Assembly (NCBI RefSeq): GCF_900142925.1
Contig: NZ_FRCN01000001.1
Location: forward strand, 1 to 64,000
DNA length: 64,000 nt
Direction of reading: 5' to 3'
From: Chitinophaga sp. CF418
Lineage (GTDB): Bacteria > Bacteroidota > Bacteroidia > Chitinophagales > Chitinophagaceae
Below, piece after piece: positions 25,303 to 34,700 of this stretch; the first letter of the stretch is position 1; each line of letters starts with the position of its first letter. Below the pieces are notes generated by a model. That model saw only the letters and a program-made list of their open reading frames with translations. It was not told where the DNA came from and searched no databases. The translations under genes and the position numbers were made by a program.

Positions 25303-26568
25303 CTATGACCAGAACGTACGTGCCGGCGGATCAATTAAACTATTGGCGCCATCGTCATGCAGGAATAATTGTTTTTCAGGATCAAATGCAAGAGAACGCC
25401 CAAGCTGCAATGCGATCTTTCCCATATTCACCAGTGTACAGGAACGATGACCATTTTCTTCATTCAGTGCAAACTTTCGCCTGTCCCTTACAGATGTAAT
25501 AAAATCTGTTACCTGTGGAGGCGGATCGGGGTAAGCTGCCAGCTTTTTCTCCAGGTCAGGTATATCAGACCGGAAACCGGGATATAACTTCCCTGCCGGT
25601 CCTGCAATAAATGCCGCCTTTTCATCCCTTCCTTCCCCATCGAGAATGATACGGCAACCATCTTTGTAGGTATAGATGATACGCGACCAGGTACCCACTG
25701 CATCAGGATGCTGCTGCGGCGCCTCTACTTCCACAGATACAGGACTGGTGTCATCTTTCCCCAGTATATATTGCACAGGGTCCAGGTAATGTTGTCCCAT
25801 ATCTCCCAAACCACCTCCGTCATAATCCCAGTAGCCCCTGAAGGTCTGGTGTACCCTGTGAGGATGATAGGGTTTATAAGGCGCAGGCCCCAACCAACGG
25901 TCATAATTCAGCTCTGGTGGTACTGGTGTGACAGGAAGATCGGTCTTCCCTGTCCAGTGCTGCTTCCAGTCGAACCCTGTATGACGGCTCAGCGTCACCG
26001 TCAGCGGCCATCCAAGCAGTCTTGCACTTACAAGCTTTTTGATGGGCTTCACAGGCGTATTCATTCCATAGAAATTATCCGTAAAACGGAACCAGGTATT
26101 CAGACGGAACATCCTCCCGAATTGCTGTACAGCCTCCATCACTCTTTTTCCTTCACCAATAGTACGCGTCATCGGCTTCTCACACCAGATATCCTTGCCG
26201 GCGCGGGCTGCCTCTATGGCGATTGTTCCATGCCAGTGCGGCGGAGTAGCAATATGCACAATATCCACTTCCGGCAGCTGTATCAGTTCCCGGTAATCGT
26301 CAAAAGTTTTCACACCCTCTCCCAGCAACTGCATCGCCTCCTGCAGATGCAGCTTGTCCACATCACAGATGGCCACCACCCTCGTACCGCCATATCCGAA
26401 ATGTTCTTTTCCCATCCCTCCGGTGCCGATCACTCCTTTGGTCAGCTGATCGCTGGGAGCCAGGTAGCCGCGGCCCAATACATGACGGGGTACAATGGTA
26501 AAAGCCGCCACTGTACCAAGACTGTTCCTTAGGAAAGACCTTCTGGATTGATTCTTTTTCTGCTCCAT
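25303..26568 (-). CDS. Gfo/Idh/MocA family oxidoreductase with Tat signal
   Basis: A 421-residue NAD(P)-dependent oxidoreductase-fold protein. The start NQSRRSFLRNSLGTVAAF is a twin-arginine signal, so the folded, cofactor-loaded protein is exported. The Rossmann part shows VIGTGGMGKEHFG and VVAICDVD. The family EKP motif is CEKPMTRTIGEGKRVMEAV near residue 135, and a C-terminal GFO_IDH_MocA domain follows (YWDYDGGGLGDMGQHYLDP). Secreted members act on sugars or as glycosidase-like NAD enzymes. It is first in a two-gene unit with the HEAT protein. The exact substrate cannot be read. Confidence 0.9.
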   Translation of the reverse strand: MEQKKNQSRRSFLRNSLGTVAAFTIVPRHVLGRGYLAPSDQLTKGVIGTGGMGKEHFGYGGTRVVAICDVDKLHLQEAMQLLGEGVKTFDDYRELIQLPEVDIVHIATPPHWHGTIAIEAARAGKDIWCEKPMTRTIGEGKRVMEAVQQFGRMFRLNTWFRFTDNFYGMNTPVKPIKKLVSARLLGWPLTVTLSRHTGFDWKQHWTGKTDLPVTPVPPELNYDRWLGPAPYKPYHPHRVHQTFRGYWDYDGGGLGDMGQHYLDPVQYILGKDDTSPVSVEVEAPQQHPDAVGTWSRIIYTYKDGCRIILDGEGRDEKAAFIAGPAGKLYPGFRSDIPDLEKKLAAYPDPPPQVTDFITSVRDRRKFALNEENGHRSCTLVNMGKIALQLGRSLAFDPEKQLFLHDDGANSLIDPPARTFWS

Positions 26569-27083
26569 TTATGGTTAAAATTGAATACTAAACGCCAAGA
26601 TATAAAAATGATTTTGCAAGTATGAATTTCTGTGATGACCGGGGTATCCACTATCATTTACCGCAAAATTTTTCTATATTCGTCCGTGTATCGAATTGTA
26701 ACATAATATAGTTACGCCGTGACAAACCTCTGTAATAACCCATAAACCACATATTCCCCGAAATCTTTCACCATTAATACACAACCCATGCCGTCGCTTA
26801 TCCACATACCTGTTGCCCGGAAAGGTAAAAACCCTAAAGGTAGTTCCGCAGGAGTTCCAACAGTAAGTACACCTGTTTTCAAAACCCATCTTAAAATCCA
26901 CACGCGCCTCTACAAAACAGAAGCAAGCTACCTCCATTCATGGTGGCCGTATGGCAACTGTAGTCAATATGGAGGAAAGCGTGAGCACTATGAAAAGCTA
27001 CCGGAAAAATGATTCGTTGACCCGCCGTTAAGCACGGCTCTGAGGAACATTAAATACCAATTACGACAAAACATCGACTAGCT
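26569..27083. other. 515-bp divergent intergenic region
   Basis: Separates the Gfo/Idh/MocA unit (minus) from the MauE-like gene (plus). A plus-strand -7-like box TATATTCG occurs at 26675-26682, about 400 bp before the MauE start, without a good -33 partner. A 74-codon plus frame (26788-27012) has no convincing protein features. The stretch is either a long 5' leader or an unrecognised small gene. Confidence 0.4.
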
Positions 27084-27500
27084 ATGTTAAAAAAATCACT
27101 GCTTGAATTGCCAGCGGTCCTGCTGACAATTTTGTTTACTTATGCCAGTATCAGTAAACTGCTACAGTATAACACCTTTAGGTCTCAGCTTGACCAATCC
27201 CCCTTTACTACCGGTTATTCCGGTATCATTGCATGGTCCATTCCGGCCACCGAGTTAATCACCACTGCCCTGCTCATATTTCCGGCAACGAGACTGAAAG
27301 GGTTTTATCTTTCCTACGGATTGATGCTCTTATTTACGGTATACATTTATGCTATCCTGCATTACAGTTACTTTATTCCCTGCTCCTGCGGAGGTATATT
27401 ATCGCGGATGAACTGGGAACAACACCTCGTATTCAATATCACCTTCACTTTGCTTGCACTTACAGGCATATTTACATTTCCCTTTAAGTCCAAAGTATAA
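27084..27500 (+). CDS. MauE/DoxX-like redox-associated membrane protein (138 aa)
   Basis: Four transmembrane helices and the start KKSLLELPAVLLTILFTYAS with the later SKLLQYNTFRSQL match the MauE/DoxX-like family of small inner-membrane proteins. A periplasm-facing CSCGG motif (Cys100 and Cys102) marks the MauE branch, which helps form disulfides in partner proteins such as methylamine dehydrogenase; related VKOR/DsbB-like activity is inferred. It is the first of three plus-strand genes that end with a small four-cysteine secreted protein, a plausible oxidation substrate. A TlpA-type thioredoxin is encoded just beyond on the other strand. Confidence 0.82.
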   Translation: MLKKSLLELPAVLLTILFTYASISKLLQYNTFRSQLDQSPFTTGYSGIIAWSIPATELITTALLIFPATRLKGFYLSYGLMLLFTVYIYAILHYSYFIPCSCGGILSRMNWEQHLVFNITFTLLALTGIFTFPFKSKV

Positions 27501-27528
27501 TCCATCTTCAGTTAAAGACACAACTCCT

Positions 27529-28575
27529 ATGACAACTAGAATATTTATTGTATTACTTACCACGATAGTGGTACTGGGTTTCATATTTACAATCGTTCGT
27601 ACTTCCCGTCAGCCATACGAAAAAAAACATGGTTTCAACAGGACATTTCGCTCCGGGAACCATTTACAGCTGATAAAAAAAATAACAATGGAGTATCCTC
27701 TCTATCTTGCAGGCTACAACAATAGTAATATCTATTTTCATAGTGACGATCCCCACATAATCGCTTATACAGATACTGCATTCAGTACCATAGCAACAAT
27801 TTCACTTTCGATAGACAGCGCTGTCGGCCATCAACTGGCCAATGCTTTCAGTACGCATGTCAGGTATCCTGAAGCTTTTATTTTCGCTTATAATATGGCG
27901 GCAATATTTGTGTATAATTTACAAAGCGGCAGGCATACAGTTATTCACACACCTTCTAACTACAGTAATGCAGTGCAGATCTCCGACTCGACTTTTATAC
28001 TGAAATATTTCACTGGCAATTCAACAGATCAGTCATTCTGCAAACTCAATGTTTATACAAAACAGCTTACCAAAACGGAGCTGCTCACAGAGGATCTTTC
28101 ATCCAGCGGTATACTGCTCTATAATGACCGGAATGCCTCCTGTTATTTCATTCATCATTACAATAACCGTATCGCCGTCTTCGACACCGCCTTCCATGCA
28201 ATAAGTTCCAATCATACTATCGATACCTTTACGCAAAGCCAGATCCAGTATCTCAGCATGATTAAGACTGGCAGCAGCGACATACTGTACAAACCCAATG
28301 GCACCCGCATGCTCATTAACTATTTAAGTCAGCTGCACGGGGGCCGCTTGTATATTAACAGTTTAATCAAAGCGGATAACGAAACCTTACTGACGGATCA
28401 ATCAGAAACTGTTATTGATATTTATAGCACTAATACGGACAACTATCTGGAAAGTTTTTACATTCCGGTCCCTCACAATCAACACCTGAAATCGTTTCGT
28501 ATATTTGACAGTAAAATACTAGCTACATATACTAACCACCTTGCCCTTTATAAGTTTCCCGGCCTGAGCAAATGA
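27529..28575 (+). CDS. Membrane-anchored extracytoplasmic protein, probable beta-propeller (348 aa)
   Basis: I take ATG 27529 as start (MTTRIFIVLLTTIVVLGFIF), giving an uncleaved N-terminal membrane anchor; the open frame overlaps the MauE gene further upstream but is not coding there. The rest is a beta-rich domain with about six repeated blade-like stretches (YNNSNIYFHSDDPHIIAYTD, YNMAAIFVYNLQSGRHTVI, LLYNDRNASCYFIHHYNN). That suggests a six-bladed propeller facing the periplasm. It lies between the MauE protein and the small secreted cysteine protein. Function is not known to me; a scaffold or sensor in the same redox pathway is a guess. Confidence 0.65.
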   Translation: MTTRIFIVLLTTIVVLGFIFTIVRTSRQPYEKKHGFNRTFRSGNHLQLIKKITMEYPLYLAGYNNSNIYFHSDDPHIIAYTDTAFSTIATISLSIDSAVGHQLANAFSTHVRYPEAFIFAYNMAAIFVYNLQSGRHTVIHTPSNYSNAVQISDSTFILKYFTGNSTDQSFCKLNVYTKQLTKTELLTEDLSSSGILLYNDRNASCYFIHHYNNRIAVFDTAFHAISSNHTIDTFTQSQIQYLSMIKTGSSDILYKPNGTRMLINYLSQLHGGRLYINSLIKADNETLLTDQSETVIDIYSTNTDNYLESFYIPVPHNQHLKSFRIFDSKILATYTNHLALYKFPGLSK

Positions 28576-28684
28576 GAATGCCGAATGGCAATATGATGCG
28601 TGTCCGAATGGATAAAACTTACTTCAAATTCATCGTAAAATCTGCACGTTAGAAATATCGTGTCAGAAAAAATACTAGCTAAAA

Positions 28685-28969
28685 ATGAAACATCTGAGAA
28701 TAAACCATGTTCTAGTGGTTTTATTGCTAAGTGCTGCCAGTGCATTTGCCACAGGTATTCAAGCGAACATGCTTAGCGTATGCAGTACAATACCCAGTGC
28801 TACCGGCCCAAGTATAAACGGAGAATGCGAATATTCTCCCTCTATTCCATGTTGTTATATTGCCGCGGGTAGCTCCTCCCAGTATGTGATCCAAACCCAG
28901 AGCGGAACCTCTGTTTCCATCAGGAGAAATCCTTCAGCCATGGTAACGATCTTTGGCACGATGCCATAG
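28685..28969 (+). CDS. Small secreted four-cysteine protein (94 aa)
   Basis: A signal peptide ending SAASAFA is cut after residue 22. The mature part of about 72 residues has four cysteines (33, 48, 56 and 57, the last two adjacent as PCCY), so two disulfides are likely. It resembles the short secreted Bacteroidota proteins of the DUF6520 kind in length and layout; this is a memory-based match and unsure. It ends a three-gene run with the MauE-like and propeller proteins. A role as the product matured by this cluster is an inference. It might be a peptide signal, toxin or surface component. Confidence 0.6.
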   Translation: MKHLRINHVLVVLLLSAASAFATGIQANMLSVCSTIPSATGPSINGECEYSPSIPCCYIAAGSSSQYVIQTQSGTSVSIRRNPSAMVTIFGTMP

Positions 28970-28992
28970 TTATCACAGTACGACGCTTATCA

Positions 28993-30384
28993 TTATTGAT
29001 CTTCTATCAATAAAACATCAACCAATCGTTCCCCCTCAAGGAGCGCGAGCCCATATTTGCTTAATTCCCTCTTCAGTGAAGAAATATCATTTATCCTGGC
29101 TGTTACATTTATATCCACCCTGGATGAAAAATTGGTTTCATCCACTATGATAGCAGATTCCAGCCCTTTATAGGGTGTCGTTTTGCTACCCTCATTATAT
29201 GCTCTGATATGCTCAGTCAACAAGAAAAAATCCGCATTCTGTAATTTTAAATAATACATATTGCCACGTACATACGGGTCTCCTCCTTTTGTTCTAAGCC
29301 TGCTACTATCTACTAAAGAGAGAATGTAACACCATACTTTCCGCTTAACAAATTTCCCGCTGACACCAAAATACCTGTAAAGATCTTCTTTCATTCTTTC
29401 CATCAACAGCCGCCGGCCCTTTCCGGGAACAATCAAATCATAACAATACATATCTGCGGTTGTGTCAGGTGGTTGTTTAAAGTCTACCGTCAACTTATGC
29501 AATATCGCTGTATCTCTGACACTAAAAAAAACTCTTGGCACAGGCACTAACTCCTGTTCCCATATTTCCTTACCTATTTTCCCATATGCGAGCCGCATCA
29601 TCGTTCCCAGTGGCAGGTTCCATGTACGGATCCTTCTTTCTGCGTATATGCCGGTATAGTCTGTCGCTGAACTAGGAGGGTACTTCCTGTTATAACCACT
29701 TAGCATAGAATATCCGATCAATCCTTTTATGGAATCATTCAACATCATTTTCTCCGCAATATCAGCCTCCTGATAAGAGTATATAGCGGGATGTTCATGG
29801 GAAAAAATATTCACTTCCTTATTTATCGCAGCCAGCGATCCACCACCGATTAACAATGCAATATTATCATTGTTCAAAGCTTCATATCCCGTAATAGCTT
29901 TTACTATTCTATCTTTACCTATCCAGATATAGTGCGGAATATATTTGTGAGGAAATACAAAAAACAAACTATCATTCACATTGTTGTCAACACCCCGGGC
30001 AACTGTCAATAAGTTAAAACCCTGGTACCGGATATCCTCAAATAAATTGGTGACCTTCTCCAGGCTATCACTTGTAACGGTAATTACCTGAAGCTCCTTT
30101 TTATATTTTTCCTGTATGCGTTGTAATTTTGGGAACTGCGCCAGGCAAGGCTGACAGAATATAGCCCAGAAATCAATCAATAAGGCCTTGTCACTGAATT
30201 CTGATAAACTGATTTCCTTCTTCTTATAATTCAGTACCTGCTGCAGTTTATAATCCGGGACGACTGCACCAATGCTCAGCGGTGCGTATATTGCTTTATA
30301 ACTTTCAAAAGGCTCCTTTTCCTGAGCCGGCAATGGCAAACACCATAAAAAGATAAAAAATGATATCAGTAAATATTTAAGCAT
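28993..30384 (-). CDS. TlpA-like thioredoxin fused to a DUF3738-like domain
   Basis: The signal peptide MLKYLLISFFIFLWCLPLPAQ defines the start at 30384; an ATG at 30402 would add six residues and overlap the SusD gene. Residues 40-175 are a TlpA/ResA-type thioredoxin with the active site FCQPC (Cys77 and Cys80) and WAIF in place of the usual WATW. The remaining 290 residues end in a block (ISSLKRELSKYGLALLEGE, then VLLIED) like the C-terminus of DUF3738 proteins. It is a periplasmic thiol oxidoreductase. As the third gene after SusC and SusD on the same strand, it probably acts on cysteine proteins or ligands handled by this cluster. Confidence 0.82.
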   Translation of the reverse strand: MLKYLLISFFIFLWCLPLPAQEKEPFESYKAIYAPLSIGAVVPDYKLQQVLNYKKKEISLSEFSDKALLIDFWAIFCQPCLAQFPKLQRIQEKYKKELQVITVTSDSLEKVTNLFEDIRYQGFNLLTVARGVDNNVNDSLFFVFPHKYIPHYIWIGKDRIVKAITGYEALNNDNIALLIGGGSLAAINKEVNIFSHEHPAIYSYQEADIAEKMMLNDSIKGLIGYSMLSGYNRKYPPSSATDYTGIYAERRIRTWNLPLGTMMRLAYGKIGKEIWEQELVPVPRVFFSVRDTAILHKLTVDFKQPPDTTADMYCYDLIVPGKGRRLLMERMKEDLYRYFGVSGKFVKRKVWCYILSLVDSSRLRTKGGDPYVRGNMYYLKLQNADFFLLTEHIRAYNEGSKTTPYKGLESAIIVDETNFSSRVDINVTARINDISSLKRELSKYGLALLEGERLVDVLLIEDQ

Positions 30385-30391
30385 ATCTCTC

Positions 30392-31747
30392 TTATCTGGC
30401 ATTCTGTTCTATACCACTATAAATTATTTCACCTTCAGGGATGGGATATACATAACGCACGTCATTGGGAGGCAATTGATAAACAGCGCCATTAACTATC
30501 CTTGTAAGCGTTTTAGCAAAACGGGCATCCTTATTCAATCGCCTCAGGTCAACCCAACGAAGCCCTCTGAATAATAGTTCCTTTCTTCTTTCCGCTAATA
30601 CCTTTTTCAATGCATCGTCCGCATCTGCCGCTGTCATATCTGTATAGGTGCCTGACTTCCATCTTGTCTTTAGCAAGGTATTCAGATCTTCCATGGCATG
30701 CGCAGCATCCCCCTTCCTGGCATAACATTCCGCCCGGGTGATGTACATCTCATCAACACCTATTCCTCCAAAATACTGCGTGTTATTTCCACTGTAAGTG
30801 CCCTTAAATAATTTTGTACCACCTGTTCCGTCTTTGAAAAAAAGGACCTTTCTAAGGTCATTATCCTGATATTGTTTATACAACACAGAATCAACAATCA
30901 TAGTGGCCATTCGAATCAACCCACTACCAGAAAGTTTCGCGTAGAACAATACGTCATCATTGAACCCATCGAAAGGCAAACTACTAGCGGGATCCTGCGT
31001 ATTATAGTCCAGTAAATTATGATAAATTGCTAACGACAGGTTTGCATAATCCAGTGCTTCCTGATAATTTTTCAAATCAAGATGGATCCTTGCCAACAAA
31101 CCATATACCCCGGCTTTGGACGGACGGGTCTTAAATGTAGTTATATCCGGCAAAAGTTCCGCGGCAACAGCAAGATCTGACAACACCTGTTCATAGGTAG
31201 CTTTCACACTTGCGCGCTGGTAAATTATCTGCATGTCCGATTTTAGTCTTAATGGAATACCCAGATCAGTAGCAGCGGTAATGCTATCGTATGGTTTGCT
31301 GAATTCTCCGGCTAAGGAGTAGAAAGATAATGCCCGGAAAAACAAGGCCGCACCTTTTACATTATTATATGCGGGGGAACCCGTACCGGCAGAAAGCTTC
31401 TCAAGCCCCTCCAACACGAGGTTACAATAGTTCACTCTTACATAACCGTTAGCCCAGTCCGTCGCATTTTCTTTCGCTGGAAAAATATCCTTTCCCCATA
31501 TGTAGGCATTTCGCTCACCAGTTAATGCAAGTCCATTATAACGGGCATCTGTTATATAATAATTATCCGCCCCTACCTCTCCATACGAAGGAATATAAGC
31601 ATTAAGTATATCTGTAAAGTCCATCATTGCCTGAAAATCAGCCACCGTTTGAGGGACAATCAAAGACTGGTCCGGCTTTATATCCAGCTTTTTAGTACAT
31701 GCTGATAATAAAATGATGGCAGCCAGGAGAAATATACGCTTTGTCAT
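30392..31747 (-). CDS. SusD/RagB-family outer-membrane lipoprotein
   Basis: A 451-residue lipoprotein (MTKRIFLLAAIILLSAC, Cys17). The TPR-like helices (AALFFRALSFYSLAGEFSKPYD near residue 140, YGLLARIHLDLKNYQEALDYA near residue 215) and the C-terminal block RRKELLFRGLRWVDLRRL then GAVYQLPPNDVRYVYPIP are diagnostic for SusD homologues. It forms the lid on the SusC transporter encoded 17 bp upstream. Relative to glycan-type SusD it is short, like the pairs that sit with TlpA proteins instead of glycoside hydrolases. The ligand is unknown, and no hydrolase is present in the cluster. Confidence 0.92.
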   Translation of the reverse strand: MTKRIFLLAAIILLSACTKKLDIKPDQSLIVPQTVADFQAMMDFTDILNAYIPSYGEVGADNYYITDARYNGLALTGERNAYIWGKDIFPAKENATDWANGYVRVNYCNLVLEGLEKLSAGTGSPAYNNVKGAALFFRALSFYSLAGEFSKPYDSITAATDLGIPLRLKSDMQIIYQRASVKATYEQVLSDLAVAAELLPDITTFKTRPSKAGVYGLLARIHLDLKNYQEALDYANLSLAIYHNLLDYNTQDPASSLPFDGFNDDVLFYAKLSGSGLIRMATMIVDSVLYKQYQDNDLRKVLFFKDGTGGTKLFKGTYSGNNTQYFGGIGVDEMYITRAECYARKGDAAHAMEDLNTLLKTRWKSGTYTDMTAADADDALKKVLAERRKELLFRGLRWVDLRRLNKDARFAKTLTRIVNGAVYQLPPNDVRYVYPIPEGEIIYSGIEQNAR

Positions 31748-31764
31748 ATTAAACTCATTAACGG

Positions 31765-34700
31765 TTAGAACTTTGCATTACATCCCAGGGAAAAGGTCCT
31801 GGGTGCCGGATACCCCATCACATAATCAGGGTCCAGCCCGGCCTTATTAGCTTTCCAGATAATGCCGACATTATTGGCATAGAAGTACAGCTGTATATCC
31901 TTGACGCCGGCTTTACTTAGCAGCGACGGGGCGAATGAATAAGCAACTCTCAAATCCTGCAAACGTATATGATCTCCCTTTTCAACAAGTACACTTGAAT
32001 ATTGATAAAAGTATTCTCTGTTGGAATCTCCGGGATAACTCAGAGAAGGCACATTTGTATGCAACTCATCTCCCGGTTGCTGCCAACGGGATAAGTAATC
32101 TTTATGCCCTCCCGACCAGTTGCTAAACAAACTGTTGTACATGACCGAAGATCGTCTGAAATAATATCTCAGCTTATAAGCAAGGTTAACCGACAAAGTG
32201 ATATGCCGGTATGAAACCGTATTACGCAATGCACCAAAGATTGTAGGACGTGCCGGGCCATGATAAAGAATATTACTCTCATCTTCACTACCTAGTATAG
32301 CATTATAATCTTTGCTCACCTTCCCGGCTATATAGCCTTGTGGATCCCCATTTTCGGGGTCCAGCCCCGCCGATTTATAACTGTAAACACCATAAACGGG
32401 TTTGCCAACAAATGGGAATAAAGCAGACATTGTTCCATCACCACCTAAAACGACTCCTCTTATTCCTTTAAAATAGCTATAGCCTGTTATCTTATCCCAA
32501 TTATAACTAAACAAAAAATCTGTTGTCCAGCTAACCCTTCTGTTTATATTATAGGAAGTCAGACTGGCATCCACCCCACCCCCGCTCATATCAGCAAAAT
32601 TCCCTTTGAACATTGTCGTTCCGGCTTGCAGCGCAATAGATTGTTCTCCTATCAGGTCATCTCCCTTCTTTCGATAATATTCAATACTACCACCCAGTAT
32701 CTTGTTCTTCGTTTCAAAGTCCACTCCAATATTGAGAGTTCCGATCTTTTCCCATCTCAGCCTTGAGTTGGGGCGATTAACGATACCCGCTTGCGGTAGC
32801 CCCGTTATGTTATTCACGTTCCGGTATATTATTGCCAATTGCCCGAAAGTGCCTGGATCAAGATTCCCATTGTATCCATATGTTCCTCTTATTTTAAGAT
32901 ATGGCAGCCAGTCAGATTTGTAGAATGGTTCCCTGCTTAACTCCCATCCCACCCCTGCAGACCACAAAGGCACTCCTTTCTGGTTGGTATTTACCCCCCA
33001 GATATTGCTCTGATCAAGACGCATACTGGCTGAGGCAATATATTTTTCATTCAGTGTGTAAGCGGCATTAACAAAATAAGAAATGAATTCATTGCTATAA
33101 CGGGTCACTAAGCCTCCACCAGGAATATATCCCCCTGCACCGAGGTACCGATAAGCGTCATAATATCTGTTGTAATCAATCTGACTATTGTACGAAAGAT
33201 TCTCTTTGTTATACCCATAAAAAGTATAACTGTTTTCCTTTGTAACTGTTTCCCTTTGTTCAAAACCTGCAATAGCGGCAATATTATGTCTCCCGGCAAA
33301 GGTCCTGTTGAAATTCAGCTGCGCCCTGTAGTTGTTGCTGGTAAGTTCCTTATTACCTTCTTCAAAAATACCAGCAATAGGTAAAGGGTGTGTTACACCA
33401 TTTGCATCAACCTGCGTGAACAGATTGATCAGGTTCCGGGTATAATATGTCTCAGTGCTATAATAGTATTCCGCCTTCCCTATCTGCTTCTCGAACTGAT
33501 GTCTTATTTCCGCATTTAATCCTTTGACAATATTTATTTTTATACCGGGATTAAACCTGATGTGATATCTTCTTTCTACATTATCAATCGTCTTCAATTC
33601 ATCCAATGGCCTGTAGGTCCAATCCAATAGCCCGTCCCCCTCCAGCTGACTGATAAAGCTGTACCGGTAATCTTTAGGCAATGGTAAGGTATTACCATAA
33701 GCATCTGCCAGTTGTGCATATGGATAATAAACGTTTTTCCCTCCGCCCGGGGTAATAGGAATATTGCCGATATCCATATTTGCTTTATTCAATACAAACG
33801 AAACCCCTGAAGACAACTCTACCCTATCCCATAAATGGAATGTACTGTAATTATTAATCGTGAAGCGGCTAGTCGCATCTGTTACCTTATTACTCAGTAT
33901 CCTGTCATATCCCACTGATAACAGATATGCCGACTTATCCCCTCCACTACTGATATTCACCGCATATTGCTGACTGACACTATTCCTGTAAAAGTATTTT
34001 TTATAATCCTTCCTGATATCATTCTTCCTTAGCTGATCAATTGCCGCATCTGCTTCAGATGCAGCGATCAGCCCACTTCTCTTTTTATCCAGCAGCTCAA
34101 CAACAGGGGATACAACGGGATAGTTATAATTATTGGAAAGATCCGCATCATAAAAACCCTTGTCAAACAAATACTTTTCTACATCAATAAATTCACTGGA
34201 TCCGAGAAAGGCAGGATTATAAAAAAGATCTGGCTTTGCACCTACGGTAATATTTGTATTTGCTTCCACTTTTAATGGTTGATGCAGTTTACCTTTTTTT
34301 GTGGTAATAACAATCACCCCATTACCTGAAAAAGCGCCCCAGATGGAGGCTGCAGCTGCATCTTTAAGGATCGTGACATTTTCAACGTCATTAGGGTTCA
34401 GCAGATTAATATCGCCGGTGAAAGGAAAATTATCTACTACTATTAAGGGTTGGGCATTAGCAAGAATAGTGCTTCTCCCACGTATGGAAATGTAAGCTTC
34501 ATTCGAATAAGGCGGAATATTCTTATTGGGGAATAACACGCCGCTGGCAACATCTTCCAGCCGCTCAAGTATAGTTGGTCCTACTCTGCGGTTCAGCAAC
34601 TGGTTATTCATCTGCACAAAAGAACCTGTTGCCCTTTCAGCAGGTATCTTCTGATAACCATTGCTCCTAACCGCCACTACGGCCAGATCTGTGATCACAG

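Noticed and set aside
26788-27012. 74-codon plus-strand frame between the Gfo/Idh and MauE genes
   Set aside because: Low-complexity basic sequence with no domain or signal, and no clear promoter close by. Kept as non-coding leader.
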